Positions 27,297 through 34,942 of a stretch of DNA of 64,000 bases are shown here, one piece after another. Position 1 is the stretch's first letter; every line of letters starts with the position of its first letter. This DNA comes from Streptomyces iranensis (lineage in GTDB: Bacteria; Actinomycetota; Actinomycetes; Streptomycetales; Streptomycetaceae), in NCBI RefSeq assembly GCF_017874715.1, contig NZ_JAGGLR010000040.1, positions 1-64,000 of the forward strand, read 5' to 3'. The notes under the pieces were generated by a model, which worked only from the letters and a program-made list of their open reading frames with translations, searched no databases and had not been told where the DNA came from. Both the position numbers and the translations under genes were made by a program.

Positions 27297-28445
27297 GTGG
27301 ACTTCACCTTCACCGAGGAGCAGCAGGCGGCCGTCGAGGCGGCGAAGGCCGTCCTCTCCTCCGTCACGCCGGACAGCGTGCCCAGCCCCGCGCTGACCGC
27401 GGGCGCCGTCGCCGACGACCTAGACCGCACGCTGTGGCGGAAGCTCGCCGAGGGCGATCTGCTGGGCCTGACCCTCGACCCCCGGCACGGCGGCTCGGGG
27501 CTGGACCCGCTCGCCCTCTGCCTGGTGCTGCGGGAATGCGGCCGGGTGCTGGCCCGGGTGCCGCTGCTGGAGTCCAGCGCCGCCGCACTGGCCGTGCAGC
27601 GCTACGGCGGGGACGAGCTGTGTGCCGATGTGCTGCCCCGGGCCGCCCGCGGCGAGCTGGTCCTCACCGCGGCCTCCAGCGGCCGCACCGGCCATGGCCC
27701 GGCCGAACTCGCCGTCCAGGCACGGCGGAACGGCGAGGGCTGGGTGCTGGACGGCGCCCAGACCGCGGTCCCCTGGGCCCATGGCGCCGATCGCGTGCTG
27801 ATCCCGGCCCACACCGGTGAGGGCGGTACGGTCCTCGCCCTGGTCCCCCGCGACCATGAGGGCGTCGCCCTCGAGGAGCAGATCTCCACCAGCGGTGAGC
27901 GACAGGCCGAGGTCCGGCTGGACGGGGTGCGGCTCGCCGACCGCGAAGTGCTGACCGCGGACGGCGCCTGGGAGTGGCTGCGCGATCTCCTCACCACCGG
28001 CACCTGCGCCCTCGCCCTGGGCATCGGCTCGGCGGTGCTGGACCTCACCAGCTCGTATGTGAGCAAGCGCGAGCAGTTCGGCTTCCCGCTCGCCACCTTC
28101 CAGGCGGTCGCCGTGCAGACCGCCGACCGCTATATCGATCTGCGGGCCATGGAGGCCACACTGTGGCAGGCGGCCTGGCGGCTGTCCCTGGACGAGGAGC
28201 GGCCCACGGTGAGCGGGCCGCTGCCCATCACGGGGGACGTCGCCGTGGCCAAGATCTGGGCCGCCGAGGGCGTGCGCCGCGTCGTCCAGACCGCCCAGCA
28301 TCTGCACGGCGGCTTCGGCGCGGTCACCGACTACCCCCTGCACCGCTATCACGCCTGGGGCAAGCAGCTGGAGCTCTCGCTGGGGTCCGCCGCCGCCCAT
28401 GAGGAGGCACTGGGCGAACTCCTCGCCGCCCACCCCCTCGGCTGA
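27297..28445 (+). CDS. fadE: acyl-CoA dehydrogenase
   Basis: 382 aa FAD enzyme of the ACAD fold: N-terminal helices (FTFTEEQQAAVEAAKAVL), beta domain, then SSYVSKREQFGFPLATFQAVAVQTADRY and the C-terminal LHGGFGAVTDYPLHRYHAW. It would introduce a 2,3 double bond in an acyl-CoA. The KstR-like operator suggests steroid side-chain or related acyl-CoAs. The conventional catalytic glutamate is not obvious at its usual place, so it may be one half of a heteromeric ACAD as in steroid degradation. GTG start 8 nt after GGGAGG. Separate promoter from paaABCDE. Confidence 0.82.
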   Translation: MDFTFTEEQQAAVEAAKAVLSSVTPDSVPSPALTAGAVADDLDRTLWRKLAEGDLLGLTLDPRHGGSGLDPLALCLVLRECGRVLARVPLLESSAAALAVQRYGGDELCADVLPRAARGELVLTAASSGRTGHGPAELAVQARRNGEGWVLDGAQTAVPWAHGADRVLIPAHTGEGGTVLALVPRDHEGVALEEQISTSGERQAEVRLDGVRLADREVLTADGAWEWLRDLLTTGTCALALGIGSAVLDLTSSYVSKREQFGFPLATFQAVAVQTADRYIDLRAMEATLWQAAWRLSLDEERPTVSGPLPITGDVAVAKIWAAEGVRRVVQTAQHLHGGFGAVTDYPLHRYHAWGKQLELSLGSAAAHEEALGELLAAHPLG

Positions 28446-28450
28446 TCGCC

Positions 28451-28489
28451 CGCCGCTCGGCCGGCCGCCCAGCCCTCGGCCGAGCGGCG
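28451..28489. terminator. bidirectional hairpin between convergent genes
   Basis: CGCCGCTCGGCC (28451-28462) pairs perfectly with GGCCGAGCGGCG (28478-28489), 15-nt loop, between fadE and the convergent rhodanese gene. Confidence 0.7.
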
Positions 28490-28498
28490 CGCCCCGCC

Positions 28499-28538
28499 GA
28501 TCAGCAGGGAAAGATCAGCGGGGAAGATCAGTAGGGAA
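28499..28538. repeat. three GATCAG-led direct repeats
   Basis: GATCAGCAGGGAAA, GATCAGCGGGGAA and GATCAGTAGGGAA in tandem (13-14 bp), just beyond the rhodanese stop. Confidence 0.75.
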
Positions 28539-28542
28539 TCTT

Positions 28543-28896
28543 CTAGAGCACAAAGGCCCCTTCGGCGGTGCCGTCGGGGCCGCTCACCATCGGACGGCCC
28601 GCCGCGTCCCAGGCGAGCATCCCGCCGTCCACATTCACCGCGTCCAGCCCCTGCGCGACCAGATACTGCGTCACCTGCGCGGAGCGGCCGCCGACCCGGC
28701 ACATCACATGCACCCGGTGTTCCTCGCCGGCCGCCGCGGTCAGCTCGTCGAACCGCGCCACGACCTGGCCCATCGGGATGTGCAGCGCGCCCTCGACATG
28801 CCCGGCCGCCCACTCGTCGTCCTCCCGGACGTCCAGCAGAAGGCCATCGGCCGGTACCGCCGCCGCCTCCACCTGAGGAAGCTGGGCAAAATGCAT
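28543..28896 (-). CDS. single-domain rhodanese-like sulfurtransferase
   Basis: 117 aa, one rhodanese domain: LLLDVREDDEWAAGHVEGALHIPMGQV and the active-site loop CRVGGRSAQVTQYL with the nucleophilic Cys. It would move sulfane sulfur to thiols or cyanide. The ATG at 28896 follows GAGAGG by 8 nt; the upstream GTG in the same frame is less well placed. Partner unknown. Confidence 0.87.
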   Translation of the reverse strand: MHFAQLPQVEAAAVPADGLLLDVREDDEWAAGHVEGALHIPMGQVVARFDELTAAAGEEHRVHVMCRVGGRSAQVTQYLVAQGLDAVNVDGGMLAWDAAGRPMVSGPDGTAEGAFVL

Positions 28897-28945
28897 CGAA
28901 CACACCTCTCACACGACATCGGCAGCTGCGGCAAACCTACTACCG

Positions 28946-29809
28946 CTACCGCGCCAGCTCCGCGAGCCGGGCCTCCTTCTCCGAGGCCTGGGCCAACAGC
29001 TGCTCGGCGATCTCGTCCAGCAGCGCATCGGGGTCCTCGGGCGCCATCTTGATCATCGCACCGATCGCGCTCGACTCCAGCTCCGCGGCGACCGCGGCCA
29101 GCATCTCCTTGCGCTCGGCCAGCCACTCCAGCCGGGCGTACAGCTCCTCGCTGCGGCTCGCCCGCCGCTCCGGCGGCGGCGGACCGGCCTCCCACTCCTC
29201 GGCCAGCGCCCGCAGCGCCTCCTCGTCCCCGGCCGCGTACGCCGCGTTGACCCGCACGATGAAGGCACCGCGCCGCTCCCGCTCGGCCTCCTCCTCGGCC
29301 AGATCCGGATGGGCCTTACGGGCCAGCTCCCGGTAGATCCGGCGGGCCTCCTCGCTCGGCCGTACCCGCGGCGGCGGCTGCACGGGCCGCTCGGTGAGCA
29401 TCGCCGCCGCCTCCGGCGAGAGCCCCTCCGAGTCCATCCAGCCGTGGAACAGCTCCTCCACGCCCGGCATCGGCTGCACCAGCCCCCGGGCCTCACGGGC
29501 CTTGCGGAGGTCCTCCGGATCGCCGGTACGGGCCGCGAGCGCCTCGGCGATCAGCGCGTCCAACTCGTCGAGGCGCGAGTACATCGGCCCGAGCCGCTGG
29601 TGGTGCAACCGGGAGAAGTTCTCCACCTCCACCCGGAAGGTCTCCACCGCTATCTCGAACTCGATCAGCGCCTGCTCGGCCGCGCGCACCGCCCGCTCCA
29701 GCCGCTCGGCGGCCTGAGTCTCCTCCTGCGACCGGTCGTGCGACTCCGCCTGGGGCTCCGCGTCCGACATCGACTGCCGTGCCTGCTGCTGCGCTTCCGG
29801 ATTCGTCAC
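28946..29809 (-). CDS. J-domain-like protein with coiled coil
   Basis: 287 aa, acidic and Ala/Glu-rich. Residues 35-100 are a predicted coiled coil (ERLERAVRAAEQALIEFEIAVETF). RRIYRELARKAHPDLAEEEAERERR resembles helices II-III of a J domain with the HPD tripeptide, followed by NAAYAAGDEEALRALAEEW and a second helical region (SEELYARLEWLAERKEMLAAVAAELESS). The J-like part is internal and there is no Gly/Phe or zinc region, so it may recruit DnaK to one specific partner. Start at ATG 29809. Confidence 0.72.
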   Translation of the reverse strand: MTNPEAQQQARQSMSDAEPQAESHDRSQEETQAAERLERAVRAAEQALIEFEIAVETFRVEVENFSRLHHQRLGPMYSRLDELDALIAEALAARTGDPEDLRKAREARGLVQPMPGVEELFHGWMDSEGLSPEAAAMLTERPVQPPPRVRPSEEARRIYRELARKAHPDLAEEEAERERRGAFIVRVNAAYAAGDEEALRALAEEWEAGPPPPERRASRSEELYARLEWLAERKEMLAAVAAELESSAIGAMIKMAPEDPDALLDEIAEQLLAQASEKEARLAELAR

Positions 29810-29866
29810 CCGCTCAGACTACGTCCGGCGCTGATCGGCGACGGAGGTCACACCCCCACCCGCGCC

Positions 29867-31402
29867 TCACACCCCCATCTCGGCCGCTATCCGTCCATTG
29901 CGCACCGCCATGACCAGTGCGGAGTGATCCGCTTCCGTGCGATCCGCGTATGCCACCGCGAAGGCGGCCACCGCCTCGTCCAGCTCCTCCCCCTTGCCGC
30001 AGTAACCGGCCAGCATCCGGGGGTCCGCGCTGTGGGAGTGCGCCCGAGCCAGCAGGGCACCGGTCATCCGCCCGTAGTCGTCCATCTGGTCCGCGGCCAG
30101 GGCCGCCGGGTCCACGCTTCCCTTGCGATTGCGGAACTGCCGCACCTGGTAATGCCGCCCCCGCACCGTGGTCCACCCCAGCAGGATGTCGCTGACCACC
30201 TGCATCCGCTTCTGGCCGAGCACCACCCGCCGCCCCTCGTGTGTGACATCCGGCACCTCGAAGCCGGCCTTCGCCAGATGCGGCAGCAGCGCGGAGGGGC
30301 GCGCCTCCTTCACCTGGAGCACCAGCGGCTCGCCCCGGTGGTCGAGCAGCAGCACCACATAGGAGCGGGTGCCCACACTGCCCGTGCCGACGACCCGGAA
30401 CGCCACATCGTGCACCTCGTACCGCGAGAGCAGCGGCAGCCGGTCCTCCGGCAGCGTGCCCAGATACCCGGCGAGCGACGAGGCCACCGCCGCCGCCTCC
30501 TCGTCCGGCACCCTCCGCAGCACCGGCGGCGCGTCCACGAAGCGCCTGGCCTCCGGCCGGCCGGATGACCCCTCCTCGCCCGGCACGGGCTCGGTGGACC
30601 GGGCGGCGTACCGCGCGCTGGTGTTCCGCCGGGCCTTCTCGGAGATCCGCTCCAGCGTGCCCACCAGGTCCTTGGCGTCCGTGTGGGAGACCAGCTCCTC
30701 GTCCGCGATCGCGTTCCACGCCTCCGTCGACGGGAGCTTGGCCAGCAGCCGCACCGTGCGCCGATAGGCGCCCACCGCGTCCCGGGCGGCCGCCCGGCAG
30801 GTGTCCTCGTCGGCGCCCGCCTCCCGGCCGGCCAGCACCAGCGAGACCGCGAGCCGTTTCACATCCCACTCCCACGGACCGTGGACGGTCTCGTCGAAGT
30901 CATTGAGGTCGATGGTCAAGCCACCGCGCGCATCCCCGTAGATCCCGAAGTTGGCGGCATGGGCATCGCCACACAGCTGGGCCCCGATACCCGTCACCGG
31001 CGTGGTCGTGAGGTCGTGCGCCATCAGCCCGGCGGCCCCGCGCAGAAAGGAGAAGGGGTTCGCGGCCATCCGCCCGACCCGGATCGGGGTGAGCTCCGGC
31101 AGCCGCCCGGCGTTGGACCGCTCGACCGCCGCCACCGGATCCGGCCGCCCGGTGCCCCTCGGCGGCTCGGCATGCGCCGAGCGCGGCACGCTCTTGCGCA
31201 GCGCCTTGCCCTGCTGCCGGGGAGAGGGGCCCTCACCGTGCCACACGGCGAAGCCCGGAACCGACGGCAGCCGCCGGGCCGCCCCGCCCGCTCCACCCCC
31301 GCCGCTCGGCCCCCGCTCGCCGCCGCCGTCACCCCGGCCGCTCGCTCCGGCTCGGCCGCCCTCGCCGCTTCCGTCGCCCTCAACGCTCCGGTCGTCCGTC
31401 AT
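29867..31402 (-). CDS. DUF2252-family protein
   Basis: 511 aa. A Gly-rich N-terminus of about 45 residues precedes the DUF2252 core: VGRMAANPFSFLRGAAGLMAHDL, GDAHAANFGIYGD, DLNDFDETVHGPWEWDVKRLAVSLVLAG and the C-terminal YADRTEADHSALVMAV. GDAHxxNFG and DxNDFDE resemble the catalytic and metal-binding motifs of APH-type kinases, so an aminoglycoside- or sugar-phosphotransferase-like activity is plausible but unproven. Start at ATG 31402 after GGCGGGGG. Confidence 0.83.
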   Translation of the reverse strand: MTDDRSVEGDGSGEGGRAGASGRGDGGGERGPSGGGGAGGAARRLPSVPGFAVWHGEGPSPRQQGKALRKSVPRSAHAEPPRGTGRPDPVAAVERSNAGRLPELTPIRVGRMAANPFSFLRGAAGLMAHDLTTTPVTGIGAQLCGDAHAANFGIYGDARGGLTIDLNDFDETVHGPWEWDVKRLAVSLVLAGREAGADEDTCRAAARDAVGAYRRTVRLLAKLPSTEAWNAIADEELVSHTDAKDLVGTLERISEKARRNTSARYAARSTEPVPGEEGSSGRPEARRFVDAPPVLRRVPDEEAAAVASSLAGYLGTLPEDRLPLLSRYEVHDVAFRVVGTGSVGTRSYVVLLLDHRGEPLVLQVKEARPSALLPHLAKAGFEVPDVTHEGRRVVLGQKRMQVVSDILLGWTTVRGRHYQVRQFRNRKGSVDPAALAADQMDDYGRMTGALLARAHSHSADPRMLAGYCGKGEELDEAVAAFAVAYADRTEADHSALVMAVRNGRIAAEMGV

Positions 31403-31514
31403 CGCGCCCCCGCCCTTCTCGCACACGACATCGACTGAATCGACTGAGCCGACCGTACCCCCTGTCGCCCCACCCCGTCAGAGCCTGTGGAAAACCTTGA
31501 CGATCATGGCGAAA

Positions 31515-31604
31515 CCCCAGATCAGAAGGCGGGCCCCAGACCGGAAGGCGGGCCCCAGACCGCAGGCCGGGCCCAGACCGGAAGCCGGCCCAGACCGGAA
31601 GCGA
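31515..31604. repeat. ~19-bp tandem repeats
   Basis: CCCCAGATCAGAAGGCGGG, then four more drifting copies of CCCCAGACCGGAAGGCGGG. They lie in the 245-bp gap between the DUF2252 start and the HxlR stop. A DnaA-box-like TTTTCCACA (minus, 31504-31496) lies just before them. No gene seen in the gap. Confidence 0.8.
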
Positions 31605-31647
31605 ACGCCCGGTCAGAATCCGGGCCCGATTCAGAACGTGATCCGGC

Positions 31648-32025
31648 TCAGCCCCGGAACTGCTCCGGGCAGTCCTCGCCGCCCGAGGGCAGGTGGTTCT
31701 CCGCCCACCGCGACAGCTCCTTCAGCGCGGGCTCCAGCGCGTTCCCCGCGTCCGTCAGCCGGTAGGCCACCCGCAGCGGCGGCCCGGCGTCGACCTCCCG
31801 CACCACCAGGCCCGCCGTGGTGAGCTCGGTGAGCCGGTCCGACAGCATCCGTTCGCTGATCCCTGGAATGGCCCGCCGCAGGTCGGCGAAGTACGCCCCC
31901 TGCTCCGTCAGCACGGCCACGATCAACCCCGTCCATCGCTTGCCGAACAGCTCGAAGAACCGCGTCATCTCGCCGTCGACCTGCTTGCAGGCCTGCTCGT
32001 TGTGGTCCCCACGATCCTTCGCCAT
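31648..32025 (-). CDS. HxlR-family transcriptional regulator
   Basis: 125 aa winged-helix protein: CKQVDGEMTRFFELFGKRWTGLIVAVL, DLRRAIPGISERMLSDRLTELTTAGLVVREV, VAYRLTDAGNALEPALKELSRWAENHL. HxlR proteins often sense electrophiles or quinones through an N-terminal Cys; one is present (EQACKQ). Divergent from an azoreductase gene, which it probably represses. Confidence 0.88.
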   Translation of the reverse strand: MAKDRGDHNEQACKQVDGEMTRFFELFGKRWTGLIVAVLTEQGAYFADLRRAIPGISERMLSDRLTELTTAGLVVREVDAGPPLRVAYRLTDAGNALEPALKELSRWAENHLPSGGEDCPEQFRG

Positions 32026-32055
32026 GGAATACAGACTACTGCGTTCTGGTTCGGG

Positions 32056-32104
32056 ACTACGAAAAAGTAAGCTACTGTGCCTTCTGTAGGTACGTAGGTA
32101 TTAC
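32056..32104. promoter_or_regulatory. HxlR-azoreductase divergent region with repeated GTAGGTA
   Basis: This AT-richer gap holds GTAGGTA at 32086-32092 and again at 32094-32100, plus CTACTGTG and GTAAGC elements of opposite sense just left. Short dyads of CTAC/GTAG type are typical HxlR operators. Exact half-sites uncertain. Confidence 0.4.
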
Positions 32105-32139
32105 TGGCTCCTTCCCGAGCCTTGTCATTGGAGGCATCC

Positions 32140-32796
32140 ATGCCGACTCTTCTGCACCTCGACACCTCCGTCTTCCCCGGCGAAGCCTCCGCTTCCCGCT
32201 CGGTCACGGCCACCTTCCGCAAGGAATGGGAAGCCCAGCACCCGAACGGCACGGTGATCTATCGCGACCTGGCCGCCGAGCCGCTGCCGCACCTGGACGG
32301 CCTCGCGGCCGCCGCCGGTTTCGCCGCTCCCGACCAGCGCTCCCCCGAGCAGCACACCGCCTTCGCCCTGCGGGAGACCCTTGCGGGCGAGCTCGAGCAG
32401 GCCGATGTGGTCCTGATCGGCGCCCCCATGTACAACTTCACGATTCCCTCCACCCTCAAGGCGTGGCTGGACCACGTGATCATCATGGGCCGCACCGCGG
32501 GCGCCGAGCAGACCACCACCTCGGGCACCCCGACGATCGTCGTCGCCAGCCGTGGCGGCGGTTACGGCCCGGGTACCCCGCGGGAGAGCTTCGAGTTCGT
32601 GACGAACTACCTCGGGAAGGCCCTGGGCGACGGCCTCGGCCTCGATGTCACCTTCGTTGTGCCGGAACTCACGTTGGCCCGCAGCAATCCGGCCATGGCC
32701 GACCTGGTCGAGCTCTCGGACGCCTCCAAGGCGAAGGCCCACGAGGACGTCGCGGCCAAGGCCAAGGAGCTCGCCACGCGCTTCGCCGCCGCCTGA
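32140..32796 (+). CDS. azoR: FMN-dependent NADH-azoreductase / quinone reductase
   Basis: 218 aa flavodoxin-like fold. LHLDTSVFPGEASASRSVTATF binds FMN phosphate, IGAPMYNFTIPSTLKAWLDHVI is the AzoR signature, and VVASRGGGYGPGTPRESF the second FMN loop. It reduces quinones and azo compounds by two electrons, protecting against electrophile stress. GGAGG lies 6 nt before the ATG at 32140. Divergent from the HxlR gene, its likely regulator, and followed by a strong terminator. Confidence 0.9.
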   Translation: MPTLLHLDTSVFPGEASASRSVTATFRKEWEAQHPNGTVIYRDLAAEPLPHLDGLAAAAGFAAPDQRSPEQHTAFALRETLAGELEQADVVLIGAPMYNFTIPSTLKAWLDHVIIMGRTAGAEQTTTSGTPTIVVASRGGGYGPGTPRESFEFVTNYLGKALGDGLGLDVTFVVPELTLARSNPAMADLVELSDASKAKAHEDVAAKAKELATRFAAA

Positions 32797-32864
32797 TCCG
32801 GCCGATCAGCCCGACCCGCCTGATCCGGTCCCACCGGACATCCGGTCCCACCGGACATCAGACC

Positions 32865-32896
32865 GCAGGGGCCTCCTCTTCCCGGGAGGCCCCTGC
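32865..32896 (+). terminator. azoR terminator hairpin
   Basis: GCAGGGGCCTCC (32865-32876) pairs with GGAGGCCCCTGC (32885-32896) through an 8-nt loop. Just left of it a 17-bp sequence TCCGGTCCCACCGGACA is directly repeated twice (about 32824-32857). Confidence 0.8.
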
Positions 32897-33011
32897 CACT
32901 TGCCCGGGAGGCCCTGCCGCTCGGACACCCGGGAGGCCGTCCGGGAGACCCCGGAGGCCCCCGCCGCGAACGCGAAGCCGCCCCGCACGCGCGAAGCCGC
33001 CACAAACGCGA

Positions 33012-33056
33012 AGCGGGCCCCTCCGAGCGACTTTCGTCACTCCGGAGAGACCCGCT
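33012..33056 (-). terminator. possible tRNA-Leu terminator
   Basis: Reading leftward, AGCGGG plus CTCCG pairs with CGGAG plus CCCGCT with two mismatches, 5 bp past the tRNA 3' end. Confidence 0.5.
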
Positions 33057-33061
33057 CCGAC

Positions 33062-33148
33062 TGGTGCGCGAGGGGGGAGTTGAACCCCCACGCCCTTTCG
33101 GGCACTGGAACCTGAATCCAGCGCGTCTGCCTATTCCGCCACCCGCGC
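33062..33148 (-). tRNA. tRNA-Leu(CAG)
   Basis: 87 nt including an encoded CCA. The acceptor stem GCGCGGG pairs with CTCGCGC (one mismatch). The anticodon arm reads CTGGA-TTCAGGT-TCCAG, giving anticodon CAG. A long variable arm (GCCCGAAAGGGC) marks it as class II leucine tRNA; T-loop GGTTCAACTCC. Confidence 0.96.
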
Positions 33149-33238
33149 ATGGGTGCTGCCGTCCGGCCACTCTCCCCGCTCCCCGGCCCGATCTTCTTGA
33201 TCCATCCGGTTCGTGTGGAGCGCCTTTCGACATCCAGA

Positions 33239-33266
33239 ACATTAGCACGCCCCTCGGGGTGCAATC
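33239..33266 (-). promoter_or_regulatory. probable tRNA-Leu promoter
   Basis: Leftward GATTGC (33266-33261) and TAATGT (33244-33239) spaced by 16 bp, about 90 bp before the tRNA. From 33267 to 33474 lies the upstream region of fhaA, with two TACGAT hexamers (near 33346 and 33415) as candidate -10 boxes; no gene. Confidence 0.4.
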
Positions 33267-33474
33267 ACACCCGTTACCGAGGCCCCCGCCCCCACCCGTC
33301 CGTAGAGCGTCACGGTTGCGGGACACTGTCGTCAGGGCACCTCTACGATCCCTGTGAGAGGTGACACTGCTCCACAGGGCCAGGAAGGGGAACCACCCGA
33401 TTTCCCTACGCGTGGATACGATCAGTAAGCAGTACCAGGACGACCCAGAGCACGACTGAGGAAGGAGGTGCCCG

Positions 33475-34326
33475 GTGGGAGTACTGAAACGCTTCGAGCA
33501 GCGTCTCGAGGGCCTCGTGAACGGCACCTTCGCCAAGGTGTTCAAGTCCGAGGTCCAGCCGGTGGAGATCGCCGGCGCGCTCCAGCGCGAGTGCGACAAC
33601 AACGCCACGATCTGGAACCGCGACCGGACGGTCGTCCCCAACGACTTCATCGTCGAGCTGAGCGCGCCCGACTACGAGCGGCTCAGCCCGTATTCCGGGC
33701 AGCTCGGCGACGAGCTGGCCGGTATGGTCCGCGACTACGCCAAGCAGCAGCGATACACCTTCATGGGCGCCATCAAGGTGCATCTGCAGAAGGCCGAGGA
33801 CCTCGACACCGGCCTGTACCGGGTGCGCAGCCGGACCCTGGCCTCCAGCGAGTCCCAGAGCCCGGAGCAGGCGCCGGGCCGCGCCGGTGCCGGAGCCGGA
33901 GCGGCCCCGCAGCAGCGCCCCGGCGGTTACGGCTACCCCGCCCAGCCCGCCGGTGCCCCGCCGATGCCGTCCGCGCCCCCCGGCGCCCGTCCGGCGCCCC
34001 GCGGCGGCGGAGCGGCGGCCGGGGGCGGAGCCCAGCCGCAGGGTCAGACCCGCCGCTGGATCGAGATCAACGGCACCCGCCACCAGATCTCCCGGCCCAC
34101 GCTCGTCCTGGGCCGCTCCACCGACGCTGACGTGCGGATCGACGATCCCGGTGTCTCCCGCAGACACTGCGAGATCCGGGTCGGAACCCCACCGACCGTC
34201 CAGGATCTCGGGTCGACGAACGGCATCGTGGTGGACGGACAGCACACCACGCGCGCTACGCTCCGCGACGGCTCGCGGATCGTCGTGGGCAGCACCACCA
34301 TCGTTTACCGGCAAGCCGAAGGGTGA
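33475..34326 (+). CDS. fhaA: FHA-domain protein FhaA (DUF3662-FHA)
   Basis: 283 aa. The N-terminal DUF3662 domain (residues 1-115, LKRFEQRLEGLVNGTFAKVFKSEVQPVEIAGAL) is followed by a Gly/Pro/Ala linker and a C-terminal FHA domain (LVLGRSTDADVRIDDPGVSRRHCEI ... DLGSTNGIVVDG) that binds phosphothreonine. In mycobacteria the orthologue binds phosphorylated MviN and tempers peptidoglycan precursor export. The GTG start follows AAGGAGGTG, one of the strongest Shine-Dalgarno matches here. First gene of the fhaAB-pstP-rodA-pbpA-pknB block. Confidence 0.94.
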   Translation: MGVLKRFEQRLEGLVNGTFAKVFKSEVQPVEIAGALQRECDNNATIWNRDRTVVPNDFIVELSAPDYERLSPYSGQLGDELAGMVRDYAKQQRYTFMGAIKVHLQKAEDLDTGLYRVRSRTLASSESQSPEQAPGRAGAGAGAAPQQRPGGYGYPAQPAGAPPMPSAPPGARPAPRGGGAAAGGGAQPQGQTRRWIEINGTRHQISRPTLVLGRSTDADVRIDDPGVSRRHCEIRVGTPPTVQDLGSTNGIVVDGQHTTRATLRDGSRIVVGSTTIVYRQAEG

Positions 34327-34336
34327 AGCGGGGGCA

Positions 34337-34867
34337 ATGTCAGAGCTGACCCTCACGGTCATGCGGTTGGGTTTCCTCGCCGTACTGTGGCTGTTCGTCA
34401 TCGTGGCCGTCCAGGTCATCCGCAGCGACCTGTTCGGGACCCGCGTGACCCAGCGCGGTTCGGCGCGGCGCGGCGCCCCCGACCGGCCGCAAGCGCAGCA
34501 ACAGCAGCAGCAGCGGCAGCAGAGCGCGCCGCCGCCGCAGCGCCAGCAGTCCGGGGGCCGCGGCCGCCGCGGTGCCCCCACCAAGCTGGTGGTCTCCGAG
34601 GGCACGCTCACCGGGACCACGGTCGCCCTGCAGGGACAGACCATCACCCTCGGCCGTGCGCACGATTCAACAATCGTGCTGGACGACGACTACGCCTCCA
34701 GCCGGCATGCCAGGATCTACCCGGACCGTGACGGCCAGTGGATCGTCGAGGATCTCGGGTCCACCAACGGCACCTATCTCGACCGGACCCGGCTCACCAC
34801 ACCGACACCGATTCCGCTGGGTGCGCCGATCCGTATCGGCAAGACCGTCATCGAGCTGCGGAAGTAG
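34337..34867 (+). CDS. fhaB: membrane FHA-domain protein FhaB
   Basis: 176 aa. One N-terminal transmembrane helix (VMRLGFLAVLWLFVIVAVQVI), a Gln-rich linker (QQQQQQRQQ) and a C-terminal FHA domain (TLGRAHDSTIVLDDDYASSRHARI ... DLGSTNGTYLDRTRL). It should recruit phosphorylated partners, including PknB, to the membrane at growth sites. 10 bp after fhaA. Confidence 0.92.
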   Translation: MSELTLTVMRLGFLAVLWLFVIVAVQVIRSDLFGTRVTQRGSARRGAPDRPQAQQQQQQRQQSAPPPQRQQSGGRGRRGAPTKLVVSEGTLTGTTVALQGQTITLGRAHDSTIVLDDDYASSRHARIYPDRDGQWIVEDLGSTNGTYLDRTRLTTPTPIPLGAPIRIGKTVIELRK

Positions 34868-34942
34868 TAGGACCATGACGACCGGAGGGTGGGCAGCGTG
34901 GTTGGCAAGGGGCTGTACCCGGAGCCGACGGGCGAGGTGCGC

